Of a stretch of 64,000 bases of DNA, positions 30,668 to 42,022 are shown piece after piece. The translations under genes were made by a program, and so were the position numbers. The notes under the pieces were generated by a model that was not told where the DNA came from, made no database searches, and saw only the letters and a program-made list of their open reading frames with translations. How positions within the stretch are numbered: the first letter of the stretch is position 1; each line of letters opens with the position of its first letter. The stretch comes from Vitis vinifera (taxonomy: Eukaryota; Streptophyta; Magnoliopsida; Vitales; Vitaceae), in NCBI RefSeq assembly GCF_030704535.1, contig NC_081815.1, forward strand, positions 2,061,001 through 2,125,000. Reading direction: 5' to 3'.

Positions 30668-30692
30668 GCCTCACGTGCCGCGCACGTGAGGC
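30668..30692. promoter_or_regulatory. Perfect palindrome with two G-boxes, HAT1 promoter
   Basis: Two 11-base arms, GCCTCACGTGC and GCACGTGAGGC, around a 3-base spacer. Each arm holds one CACGTG (30672-30677 and 30683-30688), the core site of bZIP and bHLH factors. It lies about 100 bp before the HAT1 ATG and upstream of a TATA-like 'ctatatgag' near 30703. Confidence 0.75.
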
Positions 30693-30742
30693 CTAGCCCT
30701 CGCTCTATATGAGGCGCATCTCCCCCAATTTCCCTCTCAACA

Positions 30743-30768
30743 TTTCCCGCCTCTCTTCCATTTCCCGC
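30743..30768 (+). promoter_or_regulatory. Pair of E2F-type sites
   Basis: TTTCCCGC occurs at 30743-30750 and again at 30761-30768, both fitting TTTSSCGC. E2F/DP factors drive S-phase genes, which would suit a histone acetyltransferase for new histones. Binding is inferred. Confidence 0.65.
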
Positions 30769-30775
30769 TCTCCCG

Positions 30776-30783
30776 AAACCCTA
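30776..30783 (+). promoter_or_regulatory. Telo box upstream of HAT1
   Basis: AAACCCTA lies 12 bp before the ATG, probably within the 5' UTR. Telo boxes often accompany E2F or site II elements in plant cell-cycle and translation genes. Confidence 0.5.
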
Positions 30784-30794
30784 ACCACCGGCTA

Positions 30795-33700
30795 ATGGGC
30801 CTCAAGCAACAAGCCGCCGATCCTGCCGCCGACCCCAAGAAGCGGCGACGCGTCGGCTTCTCCAATATCGGTGAGTCCATTTCGAATTCTCCATATGCCC
30901 ATCTTGTGTTTTCGAAGAAGTTTCATATTCTGCTAGCTCCAGCTCCATTGTAATTTTTTTTTCTCTTCTGATTTTTAAAAACTGTGTTGCAGATACCGGG
31001 GTTGAAGCTAAGGACTGCATCAAAATTTTTCTGGGTATGATTAGTTTATGTGTTTTGTAAAGAAGAATGTATGATTGGTTTGTTGGTGGTAGGTGGGTTG
31101 TAAGTCATGATTAGTTTATTTTCCGTTTGATTTTTAATTCTTTTGGCATTTGACCCATTCTGCTGGTGCTGGAAAGTTGGAATGTTGAGCTAATTTTGTG
31201 AGAATTATGTTCCCCAACTGTCAAATTTGTTAATTTGCTTCAACTGTTAACAGTAAGAGCAAATGGGTTGTCTCTAGTTGAATTGTTTTTCCCCCCCTTC
31301 AATTTGGGGCTGTTGGTGGTTGGTATGGGCCCAAGTTTATGCTTGGGTTTCAAGTGTTTTGACTGTTGTTCACAAGGTAGCTGCAATGACTGAAGTCCTT
31401 GGAAAATTGTCATATATTTGAAATTTATCTTTGGTAGTTATTTAGTTCAAAAGATTGGTTCACTGTATCCCAGTAATTTATGCTACTGCTGAATATGCTT
31501 AACCTCGATACTCTAATTTTCAGTATGTTGTGTATGGGCATATGCTATTGCGCCTGTCCATTGTCATAGTTCTCTATCACTTCATTTAGGATGAGGAATG
31601 TCCTTTTCAGTATGGTATATTGCTTGTTTGTTGGTATTGCAGTTTCTAGAAAAGATGAAGTCGGTGCATCAGACAGTTTCTGTATTGATCCAGTTGATTT
31701 GAATAGCTTTTTTGAAGAAGATGGCAAAATTTATGGTTACCAAGGGTTGAAGGTAATATATGTACATTGATTAAGACTCTGATATTAATGTTTTTATTCT
31801 TTGGCATCTATCTTTTGAAATTAGGTTGCCTACAAGGTTTAGTAATCAGTAGTGATCTTTAAAAAGGAAAAATACCCTGCTTGTTTTCTCATTTACTTTT
31901 TGCTTTAAATGGTTTTTATTTTTATTTTTCCTTTTTTTCCAGGCAGGGGAATTATTGTTGCATGCTACAGTCTATTTATTTCATATAGATGACATAAATT
32001 GGCTGGATGGACCTGTCTTTGTTCTTTTTAATGCAATTGTGAAAGAGAGAAAGCAAATACCCTAGACCTAATGATTGGATATAGATGATCAATTTAGCTG
32101 GAATACACATGCATCATCATCATTTTTATTATTATTTTCTTTTTAAATAATAAGATCTTTCTTAGATAAACAAGTAGGTAGCTATGTATTGGACTTCTAA
32201 CGATAAGAGAAGAGATTTTTCCCCTTGTTAGTGGCATGCATAATCACTTATTGAACAGTGTTATGGACATTTTTATTGTCCTATCTTATAGTTTGCTTGC
32301 ATTACTACTCATGGGGTTAATCATTTATAATCAAATATCTTATTTTTACAATTGAAATGGAATGATTTTTTTAACTTTCTTATGGATGTTTAATGCATTT
32401 CTTGCAGATCACTGTCTGGATTAACAGCATTTCATTTCATTCATATGCTAATATTACATTTCAGAGCACATCTGATGTAAGTATTGAAATTCAGTAGCCT
32501 ATTCGAAGGGTAGATATTGTGTATCTTTTATCTTTTATTACACATTTCAAGAATTTTGAGATATTTTGCTTTTTAAATTTGAGTAGGCATGTGGCTTCAT
32601 GTCTTCCAATGAAATTCTGATGGCCATATTGTTGTTCATTATCACAGGGAGGCAAAGGGATCACAGATCTGAAATCTGCTCTTCAGGTACTCATTGACCA
32701 TCCATGTTAAACTATCTTACCATGACCTGTGTTCACATGTCTGTTGATCATCAAGTTATTTCCCACAGACAATTTTTGCTGAGACACTTGTTGAGACAAA
32801 AGATGACTTCCTTCAAACTTTTTCAACAGAGCGTCATTATATCAGGTATGCTCCATCTATATCTATTTTTCTAGCCTTATAAGGGCTTCCTGCCCTTTAA
32901 AACATCAAGGTTTTGTTGGTTTATCTTCTCTTGTTTCTATACTTGTAATGTGTTGCTTCTCCTTTTTTTTTTCTTTTTTGTTTTATTTTCTTAGATCCAT
33001 GGTATCAAACGGGGAGATATTGCAGCACAAAGCCTCAATTGGACACAGCAGCAATTCTGGCAGAGCAGAGGATTCTGATCTGGAGGTGTGCTTTAATTTT
33101 CCTGATTCTTGGCTTCCTATTACAATTAACATGATAACACCTCTCTTGCAATTGATGGAAATAGGTCATATGCCCAAATTGTGGATACCTGGTTGCCAAA
33201 TATTTGCAATTAATTTCTTTCATTTTGAATATTTGTGCTCCTCATACCTAAAAAAAAAATAAAAATATTTGTGCTCATCATAAAGTAGAGCAATGTTTTA
33301 AAAGGCTATTGAGCATCATGGTGAGGCCATGCAAATTAGCCTTGAGGCTATAGCCTCATTAGAGGGTAAGCGAGGCTTATAGCCTTGATTGAGGCTTATA
33401 GCCTCGAGGTTATAGTCTCGAGGCTATTGAGGCTTAAGCCCTCAAATATTCAAAAGGTTTTAAGGGGTTTAGGGCCATTGGCTTTTGCCATACATTTTGT
33501 TAAGAGGTTTAAGGCTTAGGATTTATTGTTTGTAATGACTTGTGCTTTTATGGGTTTTGGTATAGATTTATAAGTTTTGTCTTGCATCCAAGATTAGGGT
33601 TAAAACCTTTTAAAAAATAAGGGCTTAGTTGACTATCAATTAACCCCTTCAATGAAAATGAAAGAAAGAGATTGGGAAGAAGAAATAAAAGAATTATTGG

Positions 33701-36700
33701 TCACTGTAGTGATTGAGCTTATATATAATAATTATCTTATTATTGATGGATAAAGGAAAAAAAATATCACTGTAATTATTAGATGAAGAAAAAAAATGAA
33801 TTGACATTAACATTGATGAAGAGGATAATGAAGCAAGTAGATATAATTATAATTTGTTAGAGGAACCTACTAGTGATTGTGATGGTAGTTTTGAAGATTA
33901 TTTGATAAATGCAAGAGAGAGTTGGATTTTAAAAGAGACAAATTAAATTAGAAGCTATCGAAAATGACATATAATTAATTTGATTATTATATATTGTATG
34001 GTTTTCTTATTATTTAATTTTTATGTGATTTTATTAATATTTTCTGACTTTAAAGATTTTTTTTTTAATTATTATTATTAAAGTTAGGCTTATGCCTTGT
34101 TCCACCTTGAGGCTTATGCTCCACCTCAAGGCTTACACTTCGCCTAATTTGGGCGAATCGCCTAATTTGGGTGAAACGGCTCAAGACCATCTTTAGCCTT
34201 TTAAAACATTGAAGTAAAGAACTATGTTTTCATGAAAAACCAGATTCATCCTTGTAGAAAGCAGAGTGCTTTCTATACAATCATTTTTCCATAGATTTTG
34301 CAGTATCATGCTTGTTATCACTGACCAGTCAAATTGGCAGTGTACTGCAGTTGGGTGCTGTACTTATTTCATGGGAAAAGAAGCTTTCGGTGGTTGGGAC
34401 TCTCACGCATTCCTTTCCTTTTTCTAGGGAAGAGATTGGACCACCCACTCCCTCTTTTTATTATTGTGTGCTCTCATTTTATTGGAGAAAGCCTAGTTAG
34501 TGATATAGAAAAATAATTAAAGAGGAGTCACGCCAAACATTGTCTTACCTTTTGTATCTTTGGTTTGAGATAGACATGTTACGCCTTTCTAAAAAGTGTG
34601 CTATTTTTCTCCCTTACCTCAATTTATGTCGATATTTTTAAAAGCTAAAGGTGGTCTTAAGGTGTTTTGTGCAAATGAGACGAGGTTAAACAAGGCGTAA
34701 GTTCCAACTTAAACAAATAAATAAATAAATATTAAAAATTCTAAAAAAAGTCAGAAAAGATAAGTAATAAAATCACATGAAAATTGAATAATAAAAAAAC
34801 CCTACAATTCATAATAACAACATGAATGGTTTGTTATTGTTAGTTTCTAATTTAGTTCCTTTTTCTCTCTTCTAAAATTTTGATTCTTTCATTGGTTTAT
34901 CAAATAATCCTAAGCACTACTATCATTATCAGTGATAGGATCCTTTAAGGAATTATAATCATATCTAGCTGTTGTATTATTCTACTTATCAGTATTAATG
35001 TCCACCAATTCTTCTTCTTCATCCATGAATTGTCATGGTATCTTTCTTATCTATCAATAATGTGATAATAATGATTATATATGAGCTCAGCATCTAGAGC
35101 AGCCAACAAATCCCATAGTTCTTCTCAATCACCCTTTTTTTCCTTCCATTTGAAGTTAACTAAGAACTTATTTTTGTGAAAAGTTTTACCCAAGTCTTTG
35201 ACCTAAGACAAAACTTATAAAATTTATATCAAAAGTCCACATAAGCATAGAACTCATTAAAAGTCATTGAATATTGACATTTAAGCCATTTATAAAATAT
35301 ATACCAAAAACCCACAGTGGCCCCAAACTTGTTAAAACCCTTTGAAAATTTGAGGCTTAAGCTCCGATAGCCTTGAGGCTATGGTAAGCCTCAACAGGCT
35401 GAGGCTTAAGCCTCAATTACCTTAAATGAGGTTATAGCCTCAAGATGAATTTGCAGAACCTTGACTTGAGGCAATTGCCTTTTAAAGGCTTAAGCCCCGA
35501 TAGCCTTGAGGCTATAGTAAGCCTCAACAGGCTGAGGCTTAAGCCTCAATTACCTTAAATGAGGTTATAGCCTCAAGATGAATTTGCAGAACCTCAACTT
35601 GAGGCAATCGCCTTTTAAAACATGGACTTGTGCTTTTTCAGGATATATATCTATTTTATTGATTGCCATCATTGATGGGCTCTTGTTCCACTGGACCAGG
35701 TTATTCGCATGGTTATGGGCAACATGGCTGCTGGACACCTTTACAGTCGGTTGATACCTCTGGTTCTTCTCCTTGTTGATGGTGACTCTTTTACCCTCCT
35801 TGGCTTTTTAGGCCATTTTATATTGTATTTTGTTGTGGCCACTTAAAGGTATAATTTAGATCTTTAACTTGTCCGGTTTTCTAAATTAGGTAGCAATCCT
35901 ATTGATATTGATGATCCAAGATGGGAGATCTACCTCCTGGTTCAGAAGAAAGCTGTTGGGGAGGAGGATTTCCATTATATATTGCTTGGTTTTACTGCTG
36001 TTTATCGTTTCTACCATTACCCTGATAGTTCCCGCCTGCGAATCAGTCAGGTTCACTCTCTTTTACTCATTATATCAGCAGTGGGTTAGAAAGGCTGAAG
36101 AGAATCCAATTTGTTGCTTTCATGGGAGCACCTTACAAATTTGATTGCTTATGCAAATTTACATTTCTTGGCTATTTTTTTAAACATTTTTATGAAAGAT
36201 TGTGTTTATGGCAGATACTTGTATTGCCTCCTTACCAACACAAAGGTTATGGTCATTACCTTCTGGAGGTGCTCTACAGTGTTGCAATATCTGAAGATGT
36301 TCATGACTTGACGGTTGAAGAGCCACTGGATTACTTCCAACACGTGCGCACCTGTGTTGACACACCTCGCCTGCTTGGTTTTGATCCAATTCAGCCTGCA
36401 GTTAATTCAGTTGTTTCACATCTAAAGGAAACCAGGCTATCAAAGAAATCCCACACTTCTCGGCTTTTGCCACCCTTAACTGCAGTTGAGGAGGTCCAGA
36501 AGGGTTTGAAAATAAACAAGAAACACTTTCTCTACTGTTGGGAGGTTCTCATCTATCTTGGCCTGGAACCAATTGAGAAGTACATGGAGAATTACACAAC
36601 CTTCATTTCAGATCGCATAAAGTCTGATATCATAGGGAAGGATTCGGAAACTTCTGGGAAGCGGGTGATTGAAGTCCCAAGTGACTATGATCAGGGAATG

Positions 36701-36856
36701 TCTTTTGTAATGTTCAGGTCGCAGGATGGAGAAGCTACTACTGTTGAGATGGATGAAAGTCAAGCCAATCAAGAGGAGCAGCTGCAGAAGTTGGTCAATG
36801 AAAGATTGGAAGAGATCAAGTTGGTTGCACGGAAATTATCTCCGCGTCAGACATGA
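30795..36856 (+). CDS. Type B histone acetyltransferase catalytic subunit (HAT1/HAG2), 462 aa
   Basis: Ten exons: 30795-30870, 30993-31034, 31643-31752, 32408-32476, 32648-32686, 32769-32845, 32995-33085, 35700-35781, 35890-36050 and 36215-36856; phases agree throughout. HAT1 acetylates new histone H4 (K5/K12) before chromatin assembly, working with an RbAp48-type WD40 partner. Visible features: PKKRRRV at residues 15-21, nearly the SV40 nuclear signal; the HAT1 N-terminal domain; the acetyl-CoA loop LPPYQHKGYGHYLLE (Q-x-x-G-x-G type); and the catalytic-region signature DLTVEEPLDYFQHVR. Length is close to the Arabidopsis protein as I recall it. The C-terminus is Glu/Gln-rich and probably coiled. 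Intron 7 is 2.6 kb, swollen by two hAT elements. The 3' end converges with the minus-strand DUF3531 gene about 1.1 kb away. Promoter elements suggest S-phase expression. Confidence 0.93.
33227..33276 (+). mobile_element. Tiny poly(A)-tailed insertion with target duplication
   Basis: The phrase aatatttgtgctc occurs at about 33228-33240 and 33264-33276, flanking 'ctcatacctaaaaaaaaaataaa'. This fits a LINE-machinery insertion of little more than a tail. It lies 15 bp before the first hAT element. Confidence 0.45.
33291..34211 (+). mobile_element. Non-autonomous hAT-type DNA transposon
   Basis: 921 bp with terminal inverted repeats CAATGTTTTAAAAGGCT and AGCCTTTTAAAACATTG. The 8-bp flanks AAGTAGAG and AAGTAAAG differ at one site; 8-bp target duplications are typical of hAT. 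Subterminal regions are full of short 'gaggctta/tagcctc' repeats in both directions. A degraded internal frame (about 33800-33945) encodes an acidic stretch such as EEPTSDCDGSFEDYL, perhaps the end of an hAT transposase. It inserted in HAT1 intron 7. Confidence 0.85.
34630..35625 (-). mobile_element. Related hAT element in opposite orientation
   Basis: About 996 bp. Its left end (atttttaaaagctaaaggtggtctta) is the inverse of the right end of 33291-34211. The right end is 'gcaatcgccttttaaaacatgg'. On the minus strand an acidic EEELVDINTD.../KDPITDNDSS segment matches the remnant in the first element. Possible old 8-bp flanks, atttatgt and acttgtgc, share 5 of 8 bases. The right part holds a ~125-bp tandem duplication (about 35356-35489 and 35490-35620). 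Confidence 0.7.
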
Positions 36857-37961
36857 AGACTTCATCAGCCATTTCAGTGATCTCTTAGTGTGAGATATAC
36901 GCATCTGCCAAAAGATGCGATTTCTCAATGTCCTGGTCATGCAATAGGTTGGGATGAACTGAGGCATGTATGTAAATTATTTGAGTTTCATTTGCACTTT
37001 ATATTAAGTTGCTTACGACATTGATAGGTCACCCAACATCAATATGAATATCTGAAACTTCAAACAAGCTACTGTTCTGTCACTCTTTCTTCTTCCTTTT
37101 TCCCACCCAGCTATTAATTGATGTCTACCAAGTATTTACCATAGAAACAGAGGTCATAGGGTGGTTTTGGAACTTCTTTTACAGCAAGTTCCACATTGCC
37201 CTTAATGACTTCACAGACCCAGTCAGTGAACTTGTCTTCCACCTTCATTTGCAAGCCTTCTTCTATCTGTTATGTAAAGTTAGATTCTTTAAATGAGAGA
37301 ATACATTTGATTCTGCCATTAGAAAAGGGAAAGGAAAGCTAGATGCGCCCACAAAGTTGCTTTGACTTTGGTATCCCTACCCCTACTTGGGAGATTTTTT
37401 GAGTGATTTAAGGGATCTTTGTCTCGACTATCTCTTGTCACCAAAAGTCATTTTGCCTATGGAACCTTTTCACGGGGACCTCATGCGTGACCGAGCCTCA
37501 AAAAATAAAGAGAAAAAATAGTATGTTGATAACTGACCCATACCATATGAAAATTTGGAAAGAAATGAGCAGTAATAAAAATAAATAACCTGGACTCTGC
37601 TTCTTGATAACTTTGATCCCTCTTGAGGATGTCTGTATTTTTTCTGTTGGGCGTAAGCAACAGTTTAACAAAGAAAATTGTTTCATTACCAAAATGAATA
37701 GCCTCTAGCAAATCCTCTTAACAACTAGTCTAAAGTATACGTCCTTACTCTTGGCCATACGGTTGCAAGTGGCTAAGCCAGCATCGATCAAGCCAGTCAC
37801 AAAATTTGCACACGGTTGATTGTTTAGCTAATTCAAAATCTGCTTGTAATACTGATTGTTTTTCCTCGGTTCTCATCCCTCTATTGGCATATGGTTATTG
37901 GGCAAAGAAAGCAAAGAGAAATTCACTATCAGAGAATATCGTTGACTGTGGAGCAAGTTCA
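36857..37961. other. Convergent 3' region with unexplained exon-like minus-strand pieces
   Basis: HAT1 3' UTR to about 37080. On the minus strand, 37143-37272 follows a plausible acceptor and reads IEEGLQMKVEDKFTDWVCEV and on to PKPPYDLCFYG before a stop. 37610-37660 (SSRGIKVIKKQS) and 37747-37800 (FVTGLIDAGLATCNRMAK) also look exon-like. I do not recognise the protein. They could be alternative 3' exons of the DUF3531 gene or relics of a separate lost gene. Confidence 0.3.
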
Positions 37962-40900
37962 CTAAATCTTGTGAACACTGCAACCTGCATGTTCAGATGT
38001 CAAGTTCTCCTTCCAGTTCTCAAATTCATCTCCACCAAACACCAATTGCTTGATTCCCACATAGCTGTTAGATGAAAATAAAAAGGATTGTAGCATAAAT
38101 ATTAGAAACAGGAAGTTTCAAGATTGCATTAAATTAGGGTGATGACACCAAACAAGCAACATTAGAAACAGATGAGAGGGGAGGCTGTGGTGGAACCAAG
38201 GTAATACCACTTAGGAGCTGAAAGCACAACAAAACAAAACGTGGCCAAATCATTGATATCATGCTTGTATTTATATAAGTTAAAAGATACCAAGCAGCAG
38301 GCACCTTGCAACAATCATTCTCTGGAAAAGCCAATTTGAAATTCAGTTTCTGATGTGAAATGGGTGCAAAGGATTCAATTGGTGCATAAAAGAAAAATAA
38401 CGGGAAGTAGTCAAGAGAAAAAGAGAGGGGAAGCTTACTCAGAGCTGATCTGTGTCAATGCATTTATCAAAATATCCAGAAGCAATGGCTCACTAGTCCC
38501 AATATCCACCCTGTTGAAAATTTTATCAAATCCATAAGCAAGAACTACTAATACTTCTGCACCCATTTACATAAAAATGTTGACCATGAGAAAATTAAAC
38601 ATGATTGTGGAAGCTAAAGAAAACCTCAAATAAATTTAGTTAGAAGTTCAAATTGAGGCACATACCATATTCGTGCTAAATTGTCTTGGATCTCAAGATC
38701 CCCAATGTTATAAAATGTGGTTGGGTTCACATTGGCTCCCTGAATAGCATCATAGCTTGGTCTTTTATCGAAAGGAGATTGTGACAACTGCAACCGTCAG
38801 ATTTAGTTTAATTAACAAATTGCAACCTGAAAAACTTAATGTTGATTGGAAGGATGATTAACGATTCACCTCATGAGATTTCAAATATCAAGAAAATTAA
38901 ACCAGATATAAGCTTAAAAAGTGTACTTGGATTTTCCAAGCAACACAGCCTGCCATTCAGTTGCTAATAAATTCCCAATGGACAATGGAATAAATATATA
39001 AAAATTGTAATGAAGGAAAAACAATAATTTACCTGCATATTCAAGGAATTGCATCCACCAAGGCGTCCAACAATGTGCCACGATCGTAAAGCCTGCATGC
39101 ATGCATGCCAGATTACCTAAAGGTGCTGAAATTCATTTGCTAAAAAAGTACTTCCAAGTTGAGAAGCTACTTACATCGCAAATTAAGGAAATATCTTTTG
39201 CCAATGGGGTATTGTAGAATTCAAACCATATATATGTGTTCGAGAAATCAAATCTGGTAACGCCAGCCATAAGGAGTAAGTGAGCAAAACGGCATACCAA
39301 TGAAATGCATCCACAAAATAAATGTCTAAAAACAGAAACTAAGAATATCTATATTATCAGAACAAAAACTAGACAAAGTTTATTTTAAAAACTGGTATCT
39401 TAAGTCAAAACCACCTGGATTTAGATCATATCACTGTGATTATAAAATAAACAAAATGTGATATTTCCAGAATGGTTCTATCTAAACATGGATGGATGGA
39501 TGATAACTTCTACTACTATAGGTTGCTTCTGCATCATGTCAATTACCTGTCTTGGTGTTTCTGTACAAAATTAGCAGAAAAGGATGAAGAAATTCTTCTC
39601 AATAAATATGCATTATCAAGAAGCATATGGAACTTGAATATTACCACATAAGGTCATTTTGGTTGCTTTTTCAAGGAATGTGCTCCTTATGTTCATAGAA
39701 AAAAATAATAAAGCACAATTCAAGAACAATTCTTTTAGACCAAATAAATGCAATAAGATGATGCCAGAAACTGACAGCACAGCACAACGAAGAATGGAGT
39801 ATTCAAGAAGGGCAAGCCTAGTTGACAAAAATGCACCCAAAAGAAAGAAATAAATAAGATTAAAAACACTGTGACTACTTATCTATGGACTCCAGAAAAG
39901 AAATGTTAAAGAGAAGAAATGTTAACCCTACAACTTGAGGACCAAAACCCTTCCTACTTGACAGTGTGCCACGCCCCTTCTCCACCATCCCCCTAATATT
40001 CCAGGATGAGACCTCTGTAACTGATTCCAGATGAACCCCAGAGGTAGCAAAGACCAAGGAAAACAGCTCCCGGGTAACCTAAACCTTGGTGATCAATTAC
40101 TGACCCCTTCTTTTCAGCCTTTTACACATGCAATCCTCTTTCTTAGTGAAACAATAAATAGTACACAAGAACAATGTAACCAGTGACATTTCAAGCTTTA
40201 ATTCCTAATATTTTCTCCCAGTTTTGCTTGACCAACATGATTGGATGCAGGATGCCATACAATTTGGTGTTTATTTACAAATCGTAACTTCAAAGTTATC
40301 ACAAGGGAATCTTTTCTTAATAAAAGAATCTATAGGAAAGACTTGCAGCTCAGCTGACAATTTCTTAAAAATAAACTTAGTAGATACTCCTCATTGCTCA
40401 AAAAATGTTTTGCATAGGTAAAATTCAGGCAGTAAGTGGAAGAAAGATGGTAAGTTTAGAATAAGGTTGACATGAATCAAACATTTTAAGAAAGAAATAA
40501 AGTATAAAAGATAAATGAACTTTTAATATGCAACTTTGCTATGTTTGCAACTTTGCATTTAGCTTTACAAAGTACATGGATAGCTTACTTGTTGAATGTC
40601 ACCTTCATGGGCAGTGCTGAACCAGTTTTTGTATGCAATATTTTGTTCCTTTTTCTCCTCAACCTCTCCTCCATCTGAAATGAGAGGAACCCACATTGAG
40701 TAAAACAGTCTCCAGTGATAATTAAGAAAAAACATTGATTTCTTTTTAAGTCCCATATGAGAAGCCCTAATCTGAAAGCACTAAACTTCAAGATTTTTTC
40801 TATGCATCCAAACAATTTCTAACGATCCCAATAACTCAAACCCAGAAAGGAAAAACACCCATCAAAATTAATCCCTCCAAAATCACAAAAAAAACAAGAA

Positions 40901-41299
40901 ATTTCAAAAGGAGTTTTTAACACTGATGGATTTTCTTACTTTAGACCGCGCCTTTTGCGGGTCGTCGAGACAACTCCCAAGAATTTCAGCAAATTCAGGG
41001 TTTCTATCATAATCCATTTCCTCCTCTCTCCCCCCGAACCCGCTCCGAGGCAAAAATTCATCGTCTTCATCTCCATCCTCGCCTACACCTTCATCAGCGG
41101 CTTCTTCAATTTCCGTATTCAAACTCTGGGTATTGAGCCGTTGCCTTCGACTTGCTTTTACAATGCACGGAGATGTCTTCGCCCCAGCACAGCTCCCAAC
41201 CGAAACCGAAAATGGCGCGAAGCAGTTGCTTTGGCGCGAAACCGTGAAGAACCGAGGGCCTGGAAGTTGAACAGAGGCGCAGGAGTGTACGATATACAT
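37962..41299 (-). CDS. DUF3531 family protein, probably plastid-targeted, 293 aa
   Basis: Seven minus-strand exons: 40940-41299, 40589-40674, 39175-39253, 39033-39092, 38666-38787, 38439-38510 and 37962-38064; phases agree and introns are GT-AG. The ATG at 41299 begins MYIVHSCASVQLPGPRFF. This N-terminus is rich in Ser, Arg and hydrophobics with few acids, like a chloroplast transit peptide, followed by an acidic linker (EDGDEDDEFLPRSGFGG). The conserved body includes TGSALPMKVTFNKFDFSNTY, WHIVGRLGGCNSLNMQ and FGGDEFENWKENL, ending AGCSVHKI. DUF3531 proteins occur in plants and cyanobacteria; their biochemical role is not known to me. An upstream in-frame Met exists near 41458 but would add an atypical Arg-rich leader. 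The gene diverges from the M16 peptidase gene. Confidence 0.85.
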
Positions 41300-42022
41300 G
41301 GCGTTTGTGAGAAATCGGGGGACTCGGAAGGGACGGCGTTCTTTAGCAACAGCCACGCCAAAACCCAAAACCTCGGGTGTACGCCTCCTTACCGTGGACC
41401 AGGGCCACCGTAAAACTGAGTCTGCCCTTCTACGATTCAGTAAAAAAAAAAAAATCAAAATGAACTTATCCTACTAAGATTCTTTTCAGACGGTCTAAAT
41501 TAAATATGAAACTTTATTTTAAAATATTATTAAGTGAACAATAAGAATAAATAATAACAATAAAATTAAAGTAATATTAAGAAACTATTAATTTGAGTAG
41601 CCTGCCAAATTTGGAAATATGTTTGGATTTATGAAAAATTCTATCGTACGGCAGGTCGTGTCTCTAAAAGTATTAGCCGTTGGATGTTGGATGGAAGATT
41701 TTGAATCTTAGTCGTCCAATATCAATTCTTTGAAATAAAATAGTAGACATGTGTTGTCTCTTTCTTATTTTTGGTCAAATATGTCGTACTCAATTTTATT
41801 TCATGAAATTTAAAAAATAATATTAATAATAATCAAGGTAATTTTTTTATTTAAATAGTAGAACATCGACGATTGGAAGCACAGATCAGAAGAAAATTGG
41901 TGGATTCTACGCGTGAATTGCACTGGATAAAAGCTCCCTCGTCGATGTTATCGTCGTCGTCTTCTTCTTCATTTTCCACTGGTTGCTAGAGAGAGAAACT
42001 TGTAGAGTGAGAGGATTGGGTG
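41300..42022. promoter_or_regulatory. Shared divergent promoter region
   Basis: 723 bp separate the minus-strand DUF3531 ATG from the plus-strand M16 peptidase ATG. The left part is GC-richer 5' UTR/promoter of DUF3531, the middle is AT-rich, and the right end is a CT/TC-rich leader (cgtcgtcgtcttcttcttc near 41953). A bidirectional promoter is plausible but unproved. Confidence 0.55.

Noticed and set aside
40955-41413. 152-residue plus-strand open frame
   Set aside because: Antisense of the DUF3531 first exon, whose plus-strand reading lacks any family signal.
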